From: Kitasatospora sp. MAP5-34 | GTDB lineage: Bacteria; Actinomycetota; Actinomycetes; Streptomycetales; Streptomycetaceae | Assembly (NCBI RefSeq): GCF_029894335.1 | Contig: NZ_JARXZC010000034.1 | Coordinates: 1-64,000 of the forward strand | Direction of reading: 5' to 3' | Length of the DNA stretch: 64,000 nucleotides | Shown: positions 50,470-58,864 of the stretch, piece by piece | Layout of the letters: each line of letters begins with the position of its first letter | Position numbering within the stretch: position 1 is the first letter of the stretch | Program-made: the position numbers and the translations under genes | Notes under the pieces: model-generated | The model's database searches: none | Told to the model about the DNA's origin: nothing | What the model saw: the letters and a program-made list of their open reading frames with translations, nothing else

Positions 50470-52194
50470 TCACAGGAAGTACAGGCGGCTGAGCGAGACG
50501 CTGTCGGCCGGCTCCGAGCGGAGCGGCGATCCGTCGAGCGAGACGAGTCCGGTGGCCGCCTCGACCTGGACGTTGCCGATCCGGGCGTTGCGCACCATGT
50601 CGCGCGGCCCGATGCCACGGGTGTTGCGTACGCCCACCCGGCGCCTGCGGGTTGGGAGTTGGTCGGCTGCGCGGTCCAAGTACGAGCCGTCGGCGGCTGC
50701 TTGGGCGACGAAGGCGACCGAGATGTCCGCCGCAGTGGTGCCGTGGGCGCCGAACTGGGGGCCCAGGACGAGGGGTTCGCAGCGGTCGGTGGAGGCGTTG
50801 GGGTCGCCGGTGACGCCGTAGGCGGGGAAGCCGGCCTTGAGGACGAGTTGCGGCTTGGCGCCGAAGTGGTCGGGCCGCCAGATCACGATGTCGGCGAGCT
50901 TGCCGATCTCGATCGAGCCGACCTCGTGGGCGAGGCCGTGTGCGATGGCGGGGTTGATGGTCAGCTTGGCGATGTAGCGCAGCACGCGCTCGTTGTCGTC
51001 GCCACCCTGGTTGGTGCCGTACGATCCATCGCCGTCGAGCGGGCCGAGTTCGGCCTTCATCTTGCCGGCCATCGCGAAGGTCCGGCGTACGGTCTCGCCG
51101 GCCCGGCCCATGCCCTGGGCGTCGGAGGAGGTGATGCCGATGACCCCGAGGTCGTGCAGCACGTCCTCGGCGCCCATCGTCCCGGCGCGGATGCGGTCGC
51201 GGGCCATCGCGGCGTCGCCGGGCAGGTCGACCTTGAGGTCGTGGGCCGAGACGATCATGCCGAAGTGCTCGCCGAGCGCGTCCCGGCCGAACGGCAGGGT
51301 CGGGTTGGTGGAGGAGCCGATGACGTTCTCGACGCCCGCCATCTTCAGGACGTTCGGCACGTGTCCGCCTCCGCAGCCCTCGATGTGGAAGGCGTGGATG
51401 GTGCGGCCGTCCAGCACGGAGAGGGTGTCCTCGACGGAGAGGCACTCGTTCAGGCCGTCGGTGTGCAGGGCGACCTGGACGTCGTACTCCTCGGCGACCC
51501 GCAGCGCGGTGTCGAGGGCCCGGGTGTGGGCGCCCATGTCCTCGTGGACCTTGAAGCCGGACGCTCCCCCCTCGGCCAGCGCCTCGATCAGCGGGGCCGG
51601 GTCGGAGGACGAACCCCGGCCCAGGAAGCCGATGTTGACCGGCCAGGCGTCGAAGGAGTTGAACGCGTGCCGCAGCGCCCAGGGGGAGTTGACCCCGACG
51701 CCCCAGACCGGGCCGAACTCCTGCCCGATGATCGTGGTGACGCCGGAGGCGAGCGAGGCCTCCATGATGCGCGGGGACAGCAGGTGGACGTGGGTGTCGA
51801 TGGCGCCGGCGGTGGCGATCATGCCCTCGCCGGAGACGATCGTGGTGCCCGTGCCGACGACCACGTCGATGCCGTCGAGGGTGTCCGGGTTGCCGGCCCG
51901 GCCGATGGACGCGATCCGGCCGTCGATCAGGCCGATCGAGGTCTTGCGGATGCCCTGGACGGCGTCGATCACCAGCACGTTGCTGATCACGACGTCGCAG
52001 GTGTCGCGGACGGCGGCGGCCTTCAGGTGCAGGCCGTCGCGGGCGGTCTTGCCGAACCCGGCCAGGAACTCGTCACCGGGGGCCTGGGAGTCGGACTCGA
52101 CGCGGACGATCAGCCCGCTGTCGCCGAGGCGGATCCGGTCGCCGGCCCGGGGGCCGTGCACGGTGATGTAGTCATGGGGGGTGATGGCGCTCAC
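50470..52194 (-). CDS. Urease alpha-subunit-like amidohydrolase, atypical
   Basis: The 574-residue protein keeps all nickel-site residues of urease alpha: HVH (135, 137), Lys 215 in GFKVHED (carbamylated Lys), His 217, His 244, His 270 and Asp 358 in TSSDAQGMGR. The mobile flap differs. The Klebsiella VCHH becomes SAHD, so flap Cys is Ala 317, while the following His 318 is kept. The TGPAAGTHATT-like loop is replaced by EFGPVWGVGVNS. No UreDEFG genes are visible. GTG 52194 overlaps the fused gamma-beta gene stop. Substrate may not be urea. Confidence 0.85.
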   Translation of the reverse strand: MSAITPHDYITVHGPRAGDRIRLGDSGLIVRVESDSQAPGDEFLAGFGKTARDGLHLKAAAVRDTCDVVISNVLVIDAVQGIRKTSIGLIDGRIASIGRAGNPDTLDGIDVVVGTGTTIVSGEGMIATAGAIDTHVHLLSPRIMEASLASGVTTIIGQEFGPVWGVGVNSPWALRHAFNSFDAWPVNIGFLGRGSSSDPAPLIEALAEGGASGFKVHEDMGAHTRALDTALRVAEEYDVQVALHTDGLNECLSVEDTLSVLDGRTIHAFHIEGCGGGHVPNVLKMAGVENVIGSSTNPTLPFGRDALGEHFGMIVSAHDLKVDLPGDAAMARDRIRAGTMGAEDVLHDLGVIGITSSDAQGMGRAGETVRRTFAMAGKMKAELGPLDGDGSYGTNQGGDDNERVLRYIAKLTINPAIAHGLAHEVGSIEIGKLADIVIWRPDHFGAKPQLVLKAGFPAYGVTGDPNASTDRCEPLVLGPQFGAHGTTAADISVAFVAQAAADGSYLDRAADQLPTRRRRVGVRNTRGIGPRDMVRNARIGNVQVEAATGLVSLDGSPLRSEPADSVSLSRLYFL

Positions 52195-52901
52195 GACTGG
52201 GGCTCCGCATCGTCGAAACTGGTCAGGTACCCGGTCGCGCGGGCCTTGGCGAGCGCCGCCTCGCGGGCGCCGGGGGCGTCGAGCGGCCCGTCCACCAGTC
52301 CGGCGAAGCCGATCGCCACCCGTCCGCCGCCGATCGGGACGAGTCCGACCTCGACGGTGGCGCCGGGGTCGAAGCGAACCGAGGAGCCTGCGGGCACGGC
52401 GAGGTGGGTGCCGTAGGCGGCGGACCGGTCGAACGCCAGCCGGGGGTTCGCCTCGAAGAAGTGGAAGTGCGACGTCACCGAGATCGGCACCGCCGAGGTG
52501 TTGTGGACGAGCAGCACCACCGTCTCCTCCACCGGGTCGTACCCCTCGCCGGCACCCACCAGTGCGCCGCCCGGGGCGTCGTCGCCGAGCGAGCCGCCAC
52601 CCCGGAACGGGTCGTTGATCACCGCGAGCCGGGTGCCGTCGTCGAAGACGGCCTCCACCTGCACCACCGTGACGACGTCCGCGACACCGGGCAGCACGTC
52701 GTCGGCGCTCAGGATGCTGCGCCCGGCCTCGATGGCCTCGGCGAGGCGGCGGCCGTCGCGGGCGGCTTCGCAGACGGTGTCGGCGATGAGGGCGGTGGCC
52801 TCGGGGACGTTGAGGCGTACGCCGCGTGCGCGGCGGGCGCGGGCCAGCTCGGCGGCTGTGAAGATCAGCAGCCGGTCCCGCTCGGTGGGGGTCAGTCGCA
52901 C
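52191..52901 (-). CDS. Fused urease gamma-beta-like subunit
   Basis: The 236-residue protein joins a UreA-like domain (MRLTPTERDRLLIFTAAELA, about 1-100) to a UreB-like domain (105-236: INDPFRGGG, VEETVVLLVHNTSAVPISVTSHFHFFEANPRL, GTHLAVPAGSSVRFDPG). It is the structural partner of the alpha subunit encoded next. The loop between strands is longer than usual (GGSLGDDAPGGALVGAGEGYD). GTG 52901 has a CGAGG-type site upstream. The gene heads the operon. Confidence 0.88.
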   Translation of the reverse strand: MRLTPTERDRLLIFTAAELARARRARGVRLNVPEATALIADTVCEAARDGRRLAEAIEAGRSILSADDVLPGVADVVTVVQVEAVFDDGTRLAVINDPFRGGGSLGDDAPGGALVGAGEGYDPVEETVVLLVHNTSAVPISVTSHFHFFEANPRLAFDRSAAYGTHLAVPAGSSVRFDPGATVEVGLVPIGGGRVAIGFAGLVDGPLDAPGAREAALAKARATGYLTSFDDAEPQS

Positions 52902-52940
52902 GGTTCCTCGCTCGCGGTTGCCGGGGGGTCGGAGAAGTTA

Positions 52941-52951
52941 GAACGACGTTC
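52941..52951 (-). promoter_or_regulatory. Short palindrome in the urease-like operon promoter region
   Basis: GAACGACGTTC is an 11-bp odd palindrome 40 bases upstream of the operon start codon. It lies in a locally AT-richer stretch (TTAGAACGACGTTCAAAC) and could be an operator. Evidence is positional only. Confidence 0.3.
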
Positions 52952-53066
52952 AAACATCTTCCGCCATTGAACCTGGGTCGCGCCGCCCTGTCCAGCGTTG
53001 CCCACCGCGAACCGTTCGGCGCGCCGGGTGTCGCAATCGAGTCGCCGGTATCAGTGTCACGAGATG

Positions 53067-53082
53067 TATCAGGTACCTGATA
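53067..53082. promoter_or_regulatory. Perfect 16-bp palindromic operator candidate
   Basis: TATCAGGTACCTGATA is a perfect palindrome. A further half-site GGTATCAG occurs at 53047-53054. It lies 54 bases before the oxidoreductase start codon, next to the probable core promoter. The MarR-type regulator encoded two genes downstream (54211-54669) is the obvious candidate ligand-responsive repressor. Confidence 0.6.
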
Positions 53083-53135
53083 TAACTAAGCCACCTTGCT
53101 CGATGAGTGACCCACGAACCGTGAGGAGCGCAGCC

Positions 53136-54113
53136 ATGCGCGCAGTCCGCTACACCCGTACCGGTGGCCCCGAGGTCCTGGAGACCGCCGACATCCCCGT
53201 CCCGCAGCCCGGCCCCGGCGAGGTCGCCATCGACGTCAGCCACGCAGGCGTGCACTTCGCCGACGTGATGTTCCGGCGCGGGCAGTTCCCGCTGCCGCTG
53301 CCGGCGGTACCCGGCCTCGAGGTGGCGGGCACGGTGGCCGTACTCGGGGAGGGCGTGACGGGCCTGCGGGTCGGCCAGCCGGTGGCCGCCGTACCGACGG
53401 GCTTCGGCGGCTACGCCGAGCGCGTCATCGCGAGCGAGCTGACCACCGTCCCCCTGGAGGGTGAACTCGCGGGCCTGACCCCCCTGCTCGCCGCCGCGAC
53501 CGCCTGCAACGCCGCCACCGCAGTCGGCACCCTGCGCGGCGCGGCCCGGATCACCGAGGGTGACCGGGTGCTGGTCCTCGGCGCCTCCGGCGCGCTCGGC
53601 GCCCTGCTCGGCGGGCTGGCCCGCGCGTACGGCGCCGCGCTGGTGGTCGGCGCCGCGAGCACGCCCGAGCGGGCCGCCCGCGCGGCCGGGGGCGGATGCC
53701 ACCAGGCCCTGACGTACGGGGAGTTGGCCGACCGTACGCCCGAATTGACGGACGGCCAGGGCTTCGACGTCGTCATCGACTCGGTCGGCGGCGAGCCGCG
53801 CGAACAGGTGCGCGGGCTGCTCGCCGTCCTCGGCCGGCACGTCGTCATCGGCAACGCCGCCGACCAGGACATCACCCTGGACGCCAACCAGGTCTGGTAC
53901 GACAGCTTCACGCTGGCCGGCTACAACATGGGCGGCGTGCTGGCCCGGCGCCCCGACCTGTTCCGGGCCCACCTGGAGGAGGGGCTGCGGCTGGTCGCCG
54001 ACGGCACCCTCCGGATCGACGTCGAGGAGATCGGCTGGGACGGCGTGGTCAAGGCGCACGAGCTGCTGGAGGGGCGCGCGGCGACCGGGAAGTACGTCCT
54101 GCGGACCGTGTGA
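53136..54113 (+). CDS. Zinc-independent quinone oxidoreductase (MDR family)
   Basis: The 325-residue protein is a medium-chain dehydrogenase/reductase of the QOR type. The N-terminal GroES-like domain contains HAGVHFADVMFRRGQFP, and the Rossmann motif is VLVLGASGALGALLGGLA. No zinc-binding cysteines are seen, so NADPH-dependent quinone or enoyl reduction is expected. GAGGAG precedes ATG 53136. It is probably regulated by the perfect palindrome upstream and co-expressed with the MarR gene after a 97-base gap. Confidence 0.88.
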   Translation: MRAVRYTRTGGPEVLETADIPVPQPGPGEVAIDVSHAGVHFADVMFRRGQFPLPLPAVPGLEVAGTVAVLGEGVTGLRVGQPVAAVPTGFGGYAERVIASELTTVPLEGELAGLTPLLAAATACNAATAVGTLRGAARITEGDRVLVLGASGALGALLGGLARAYGAALVVGAASTPERAARAAGGGCHQALTYGELADRTPELTDGQGFDVVIDSVGGEPREQVRGLLAVLGRHVVIGNAADQDITLDANQVWYDSFTLAGYNMGGVLARRPDLFRAHLEEGLRLVADGTLRIDVEEIGWDGVVKAHELLEGRAATGKYVLRTV

Positions 54114-54210
54114 GCCCCTCTCGTGCGGTGGGCGCGATACTGGTCGGGGCCCGTCCGGGGTTCGAACGGGCCGCCGGTGAACCGGGCCCGCCGAGGAGAG
54201 GCTGCCGCTG

Positions 54211-54669
54211 ATGACCACCGACCCCGCCGAGCTGCTGGCCGGCCCCCGAGGGGCGCAGCTGCGCCTCGGGCTGGCCATCAAGCAGGCCGAGCAGGCCATG
54301 ATGGCGGCCAAGACCGACGCGCTGCGCGAGCTGGAGCTCACCGTCCCGCAGTACGCGGTACTGCTGCAGCTCACCGAGCGGTCCGGGATGTCCGGTGCCC
54401 AGCTGGCGCGCGGGGCGGCCGTCACCCCGCAGACCATGGCGGGCGTGCTCGCCAATCTGGAGGCCAAGGGGCTGGTCGAGCGCGAGCCGTCCGAGGTGCA
54501 CGGCAAGGTGCTGGTCACCCGGCTGAGCGAGGCGGGTCGCACGCTCGTGGCGGCGGCCGACGCGCGTGCGGTCGGGATCGAATCGGTGCTCTGGACGGCG
54601 TTCGACGCGGGGGAGCGCGAGCAGTTCCGGTCCTTCCTCGAACGGGCAACCGCCGCGCTGCACAGGTGA
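54211..54669 (+). CDS. MarR family transcriptional regulator
   Basis: The 152-residue protein has the MarR winged helix: LTVPQYAVLLQLTERSGMSGAQLARGAAVTPQTMAGVLANLEAKGLVERE, followed by the wing with VLVTRLSEAGR. It probably responds to a phenolic or quinone-like ligand and represses the oxidoreductase gene through the palindrome at 53067. GAGGAGAGG precedes ATG 54211. Confidence 0.9.
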   Translation: MTTDPAELLAGPRGAQLRLGLAIKQAEQAMMAAKTDALRELELTVPQYAVLLQLTERSGMSGAQLARGAAVTPQTMAGVLANLEAKGLVEREPSEVHGKVLVTRLSEAGRTLVAAADARAVGIESVLWTAFDAGEREQFRSFLERATAALHR

Positions 54670-54739
54670 GTAGAGGATCTTCCGGCCGCCGGTAGGGTGA
54701 CCCGCCGTCACCCAGACTTCGGCAGGCGGGAGAACAGCC

Positions 54740-55471
54740 GTGACGGATCGGCGAAGTGTGCTCAGGACAGGGACCCTGGCGGTGGCCGCGCTGGCGGCGA
54801 ACATCGGGTTCACGGCCGGCGCCGCGCCGGTCGCCGCGCCGGCCGTCGGTCCGATCTGTCCGGTCGTCGGTCCGGTCGGCACGCCGGAGCAGGCGTTGGC
54901 GCGGCTGCGGGCGGGCAACGCGAACTGGGTCGGTGACCGGTCCTCCCACCCTGACGCCTCCTCCTCGCGCCGACGGGACCTGTCGACCCATCAGGAGCCG
55001 TTCGCGGTGGTCTTCTCCTGCATCGACTCCCGGGTCGCGCCGGAGCTGGTCTTCGACCAGGGGCTGGGCGACCTGATGGTGGTCCGGACGGCCGCCCACA
55101 CCCACGACGCGCTGGTGGCGGGCAGCCTGGAGTACGGGCCGGTCGAGCTGGGCACCAAGCTGCTGGTCGTCCTGGGTCACCAGCACTGCGGTGCGGTGAC
55201 GGCGGCGGTCAAGTCCTTCCAGGACGGTGCACAGCTGCCCGGCCACCTGGAGGACGTCGTCCAGGACCTCCGCTCACCGTACGAGGAAGCCCGCCGCCAG
55301 GGCACCCCGCCCGACCAGCTGGTCGAGGCGACCATCCGGGCCCAGACCGCGCAGACCGTCGCCCGGCTGCGCGCGGACCGGTTGCTGCGGCCACTGGTCG
55401 AGGCGGGCCACCTGGACGTGGTCGGCGCCCACTACGTCCTGGACAGCGGCGCCGTCATTTTCTCGGCCTGA
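54740..55471 (+). CDS. Beta-class carbonic anhydrase with Tat-type signal
   Basis: The 243-residue protein starts with a twin-arginine signal (DRRSVLRTGTLAVAALAANIGFTAGA). The beta-carbonic anhydrase zinc site follows: Cys 94, Asp 96 and Arg 98 in SCIDSRV, with His 147 and Cys 150 in GHQHCGAV. It interconverts carbon dioxide and bicarbonate, here outside the membrane. GTG 54740 follows GCGGGAGA. Beta-class enzymes are mostly cytoplasmic, so the signal is notable. Confidence 0.9.
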   Translation: MTDRRSVLRTGTLAVAALAANIGFTAGAAPVAAPAVGPICPVVGPVGTPEQALARLRAGNANWVGDRSSHPDASSSRRRDLSTHQEPFAVVFSCIDSRVAPELVFDQGLGDLMVVRTAAHTHDALVAGSLEYGPVELGTKLLVVLGHQHCGAVTAAVKSFQDGAQLPGHLEDVVQDLRSPYEEARRQGTPPDQLVEATIRAQTAQTVARLRADRLLRPLVEAGHLDVVGAHYVLDSGAVIFSA

Positions 55472-55785
55472 CTCCGGACCGGCCGACGGGCTGACTGGCA
55501 GGTGGACTGATGGGCCGGCTAATGGGCTGACTGGCGGGCAGGTTGATGGGCTGACTGACGTTTCCGGCCGAGATCACCGGCGCGAGCCAGCGCAAACCTC
55601 CGCACCGCCGCGAATTGGATCACTCAGGCGTCCCCGAACTCCCGTTTCACCCCCGATGACCGCGTACGCACTGTTGCAAACCGTGGCAGCCGGGCACCAG
55701 GATGGTCATCGGCAGGAAGGGGGCGGCCCGGCCGGTGGGGGACTCGGTGCGGCGGCCACCCGGGAGAGGGCGGGGGCGTACGGTG
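55472..55785. other. Intergenic region with degenerate GGGCTGACTGGC repeats
   Basis: Three copies of GGGCTGACTGGC (55488-55499, 55524-55535 and, with one change, 55548-55559) lie in a short-period repeat rich in CTGAC and GATGG. The rest of the 314-bp region shows no gene; it should contain the promoter of the ATPase gene at 55786. Confidence 0.55.
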
Positions 55786-56277
55786 ATGGATGGTCAGGCG
55801 AGGTTTCCGCGCCAGCGAACGGCTTCGAACAGTGACACGGTCGCGTCCGCCGGCCCCGGCGACACCTCGGCGCCGGTCCGCGACCCGGGGTGCGCGTTGC
55901 ACCGGAGACTGCACACGGCGCTCGACCCGGCCGATCTGCTCGCGGTCGGAGCCGTCCGGCACCGCCTGCGCGCGGCGCTGACGCTCTGGGGTGTGCCGGA
56001 ACTCGCGGACACCGCCGAGCTGCTGGTCTCCGAGCTGGTCACCAACGCGCTGGTGCACACCGAGCGCGGGGCGGTCTTCGACGCCGTCCTCACCCCCGAG
56101 CTGCGGCTGCGCGTCGAGGTGCAGGACGGCACCTCCCGGCTGCCCGGCCGCCGCCCCCCGTCCGACTTCGCGACCTCCGGCCGGGGGCTGCTGCTGGTCG
56201 AGGCGCTCGCCGACGACTGGGGTGTGAAGCTGCGCGGGGACGGCAAGGTCACCTGGTTCGAGCTCGGCGCGTCCTGA
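55786..56277 (+). CDS. Anti-sigma-type HATPase domain protein (RsbW-like)
   Basis: The 163-residue protein is a stand-alone GHKL ATPase domain. It has the N-box LVSELVTNALVHT and the glycine boxes in RLRVEVQDGTS and SGRGLLLVEALADDWGV. Streptomyces has many such RsbW-like kinases that bind sigma factors or anti-sigma antagonists. The domain is closely similar to the C-terminal ATPase domain of the next gene product. ATG 55786 lies five bases before the related reading of a GGATGG sequence and after GGGGGCG. Confidence 0.82.
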   Translation: MDGQARFPRQRTASNSDTVASAGPGDTSAPVRDPGCALHRRLHTALDPADLLAVGAVRHRLRAALTLWGVPELADTAELLVSELVTNALVHTERGAVFDAVLTPELRLRVEVQDGTSRLPGRRPPSDFATSGRGLLLVEALADDWGVKLRGDGKVTWFELGAS

Positions 56278-56509
56278 GCGGTTGATCGCGTCCGCTCTGC
56301 TCGACCCGAGCGGGCACGCCGTTCGGGAGCGGATGTGCCGATCCCGAGTGGTGTGTCTGCGGATCTTGTGCAGAGTCCGGGCCGGTTTTTGTTATGCGGG
56401 CGCTATCTGTCCGAGCGAGGCGGTACTAGTAATCTTTCGACAGGATAGTGAGAATGTGTGCCCACGCGGTCCGCTCGGACGGCAATGGCACGGCAGCGGC
56501 AGGAGAAGC

Positions 56510-58738
56510 ATGGCGACTGAGCCCGAGCCGCAGGGGCCCGCACGCCGCACCCCACCGGCCCAGACCGCCAGAAGCGCGGCTGCGGCCGGTGCTCTGCGCA
56601 CCGCGGCGGGCCTGACGCCCGGCAGAATCGCGCCCGTGGTCTCCACAGCGACGGCGGCCAGGCAGGGGCTGCCCACCCGCAGTGGTGACTCCACCCCCGA
56701 CTGGCTCGAACCGGCGATGGCCGCGAACGGCATCGGCTCGTTCGACTGGGACATCCGCCGCGACGTCCTGGAGGGCGACCCCCGGGCCTGCGCCATCCTC
56801 GGACTGCAGGGCGGCCGCCTCGACCGCAGCTCGGCCGCCTTCCTGGCGATGCTCCATCCCGAGGACGCTCCTGTGGTGCGGCGCCGGGTCGAGCGCGCGG
56901 TGACCGAGCTGGGCCAGTGCGGCGCCTACTACCGCACCGTCTTCCCCACCGGGGAGATGCACGCCGCGCGGTTCCGTGGCCGGGTGCTCGCCGACGCCTT
57001 CGGGCGGGCCTCCAGAATGGTCGGTTTCGTCTGGGACGCCACCGTCGAGCTGCACAAACGCGTGCGGGCCGGCGAACTCGCCGCGCTGCGGGAGGACCGC
57101 TCGCGGTTCATCAAGGAGGCCGCCCGGGCCCTCTCCGAGGCCGTCACCGTCCGGGACGTGGCCCGGGTCTTCACCGAGCTGCCGCTCCCCGGCCTGCCGC
57201 CGGACGGCCTGGTGCTGACCTCGCTGGAGGCGGGCCGGCTGACGATACTCGGCGCGTCCGGCTACCGGCCCGAGGACGTCCACCCGTACGACCGCTCGCC
57301 GCTCGCCCCCCACCACCCGGCCGCCGAGGCCATCCGGACCAGGGGCCCGGTGGTCATCGCCAGCCGGGACGAGTACCGCGAGCGCTTCCCCGAGGCCTGG
57401 CCCCGGGTCAGCGAGACCGGCCGCAGCGCCTGGGTCTTCCTGCCGCTGGTCGCCAGCGGCCGGGTGATCGGGGTCTGCCTGGTCAGCTTCGACGACGACC
57501 GGGAGCTCGACGCGGACGAGCGCACCCTGCTCGCCACCCTCGGGGGCCTGGTCGCGCAGTCCCTCGCCCGGGCCCGGCTGCACGACGCCGAGCACGAGCT
57601 CGCGGCCGGGCTGCAGCGCGTCATGCTGCCGCGTACCGTGCCGTCCGTCCCCGGGGTCACCACCGCCGTTCGCTACCTGGCGGCCGGTTCCGGGCTGCAG
57701 ATCGGCGGGGACTGGTACGACGTCGTCCCGCTCCCCGGCGGCCACGTCGGGCTGGTGATCGGCGATGTGCAGGGGCATGACGTGCACGCTGCCGGGATCA
57801 TGGGCCAGCTGCGGATCGCCCTGCGCGCGTACGCCGCCGAGGGTCACCCGCCCGCCGCCGTGATGGCCCGCGCCTCCCGCTTCCTCGCCGACCTGGACAC
57901 CGACCACTTCGCGACCTGCCTGTACGCCGAGGTGAACGTCGACTACGGCGTGGTCTACGCCGTGCGGGCCGGCCACCTCGACCCGGTGGTCCGCCGCGCC
58001 GACGGCACTACCACCGTGGTGCCGGTGGTGGGCGGGCTGCCGCTGGGCATCTCACCGGACCAGGAGTACCGGGTCACCAGGTTCAGCCTGGACCCGGGCG
58101 AGACCGTGGTGCTCTGCACCGACGGCCTGGTGGAGTCCCGGGCCATGGACCTCGACACCGGGTTCGCCCGGCTCCGCGAGGCCGTCTCCCGGGAGCTGCC
58201 CGGCCGGGGCGAGTCGGCCGTCGACCCGCTGGACGTGCTGGCCGACCGGATCGCCTCCCAGGCGGCGGACTCCACCGAGCGCGAGGACGACATAGCGCTG
58301 CTGCTGCTCCGCTGGGACGGCCCGGCGGGCGGCCTGGCCGCCCAGCAGCTCCGCCGCCGGATCGGCCAGGCCGACCTGGCCCGGATCTCCGAGCTGCGCG
58401 GCGAGCTGCGGGACGCGCTGCGGCGCTGGGGCGTGCCCGGGCTGGTCGACACCGCCGAGCTGCTCGCCTCCGAGCTGGTCACCAACGCGATCCGGCACAC
58501 CGACCGGGACGCGATGTTCACCGCGCGGCTCTACCGCGACCCGGCTCAGGGCGCCGGGGCCAGGCTGCGGGTCGAGGTGGAGGACGAGTCCGACCTCTGG
58601 CCGACCCGCCGCACCCCGGGGGAGCAGGCTTCCTCGGGACGCGGGCTGATGCTGGTCGAGGCGCTCGCGGACGGCTGGGGCGTGGAGCCTCGCGGCTCGG
58701 GCAAGCGGATGTGGTTCGAGCTCTCGGCGGAGGGCTGA
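56510..58738 (+). CDS. PAS-GAF-SpoIIE phosphatase-HATPase multidomain regulator
   Basis: The 742-residue protein contains, in order, a PAS-like domain (about 70-180), a GAF domain (200-355), a SpoIIE/PP2C phosphatase (365-600: GGDWYD at 399-404, IGDVQGHD, LCTDGLVESR, REDDIALL) and a C-terminal GHKL ATPase (620-742: LASELVTNAIRHT, SGRGLMLVEALADGWGV). It should dephosphorylate an anti-anti-sigma protein in response to a signal, and re-phosphorylate or bind through its kinase domain. GGAGAAG precedes ATG 56510. It follows a free homologous kinase gene. Confidence 0.9.
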   Translation: MATEPEPQGPARRTPPAQTARSAAAAGALRTAAGLTPGRIAPVVSTATAARQGLPTRSGDSTPDWLEPAMAANGIGSFDWDIRRDVLEGDPRACAILGLQGGRLDRSSAAFLAMLHPEDAPVVRRRVERAVTELGQCGAYYRTVFPTGEMHAARFRGRVLADAFGRASRMVGFVWDATVELHKRVRAGELAALREDRSRFIKEAARALSEAVTVRDVARVFTELPLPGLPPDGLVLTSLEAGRLTILGASGYRPEDVHPYDRSPLAPHHPAAEAIRTRGPVVIASRDEYRERFPEAWPRVSETGRSAWVFLPLVASGRVIGVCLVSFDDDRELDADERTLLATLGGLVAQSLARARLHDAEHELAAGLQRVMLPRTVPSVPGVTTAVRYLAAGSGLQIGGDWYDVVPLPGGHVGLVIGDVQGHDVHAAGIMGQLRIALRAYAAEGHPPAAVMARASRFLADLDTDHFATCLYAEVNVDYGVVYAVRAGHLDPVVRRADGTTTVVPVVGGLPLGISPDQEYRVTRFSLDPGETVVLCTDGLVESRAMDLDTGFARLREAVSRELPGRGESAVDPLDVLADRIASQAADSTEREDDIALLLLRWDGPAGGLAAQQLRRRIGQADLARISELRGELRDALRRWGVPGLVDTAELLASELVTNAIRHTDRDAMFTARLYRDPAQGAGARLRVEVEDESDLWPTRRTPGEQASSGRGLMLVEALADGWGVEPRGSGKRMWFELSAEG

Positions 58739-58759
58739 CCGTACGCAACCGGGTTCCTA

Positions 58760-58833
58760 CCGGGGCGCGGGGAACTGTGTGACCAGAGCACGACGTAGGT
58801 GCGTGGTTGGTCGCGCAGTTCCCCGCGCCCCGG
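58760..58833. repeat. Dispersed GGGCGCGGGGAACTG hairpin, copy 2
   Basis: CCGGGGCGCGGGGAACTG (58760-58777) and its exact complement (58816-58833) form an 18-bp stem with a partly paired 38-nt loop. It lies between convergent genes and should terminate transcription in both directions. The core is shared with the elements at 39382-39453 and 61996-62068. Confidence 0.75.
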
Positions 58834-58864
58834 TTGTGGTTGCCGTGAGCGCGGACAGTTCAGG

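Noticed and set aside
54150..54190. GGGTTCGAACGGG resembling a tRNA T-arm
   Set aside because: No acceptor stem, anticodon arm or D-arm can be folded around it, and it lies between a stop codon and a ribosome site.
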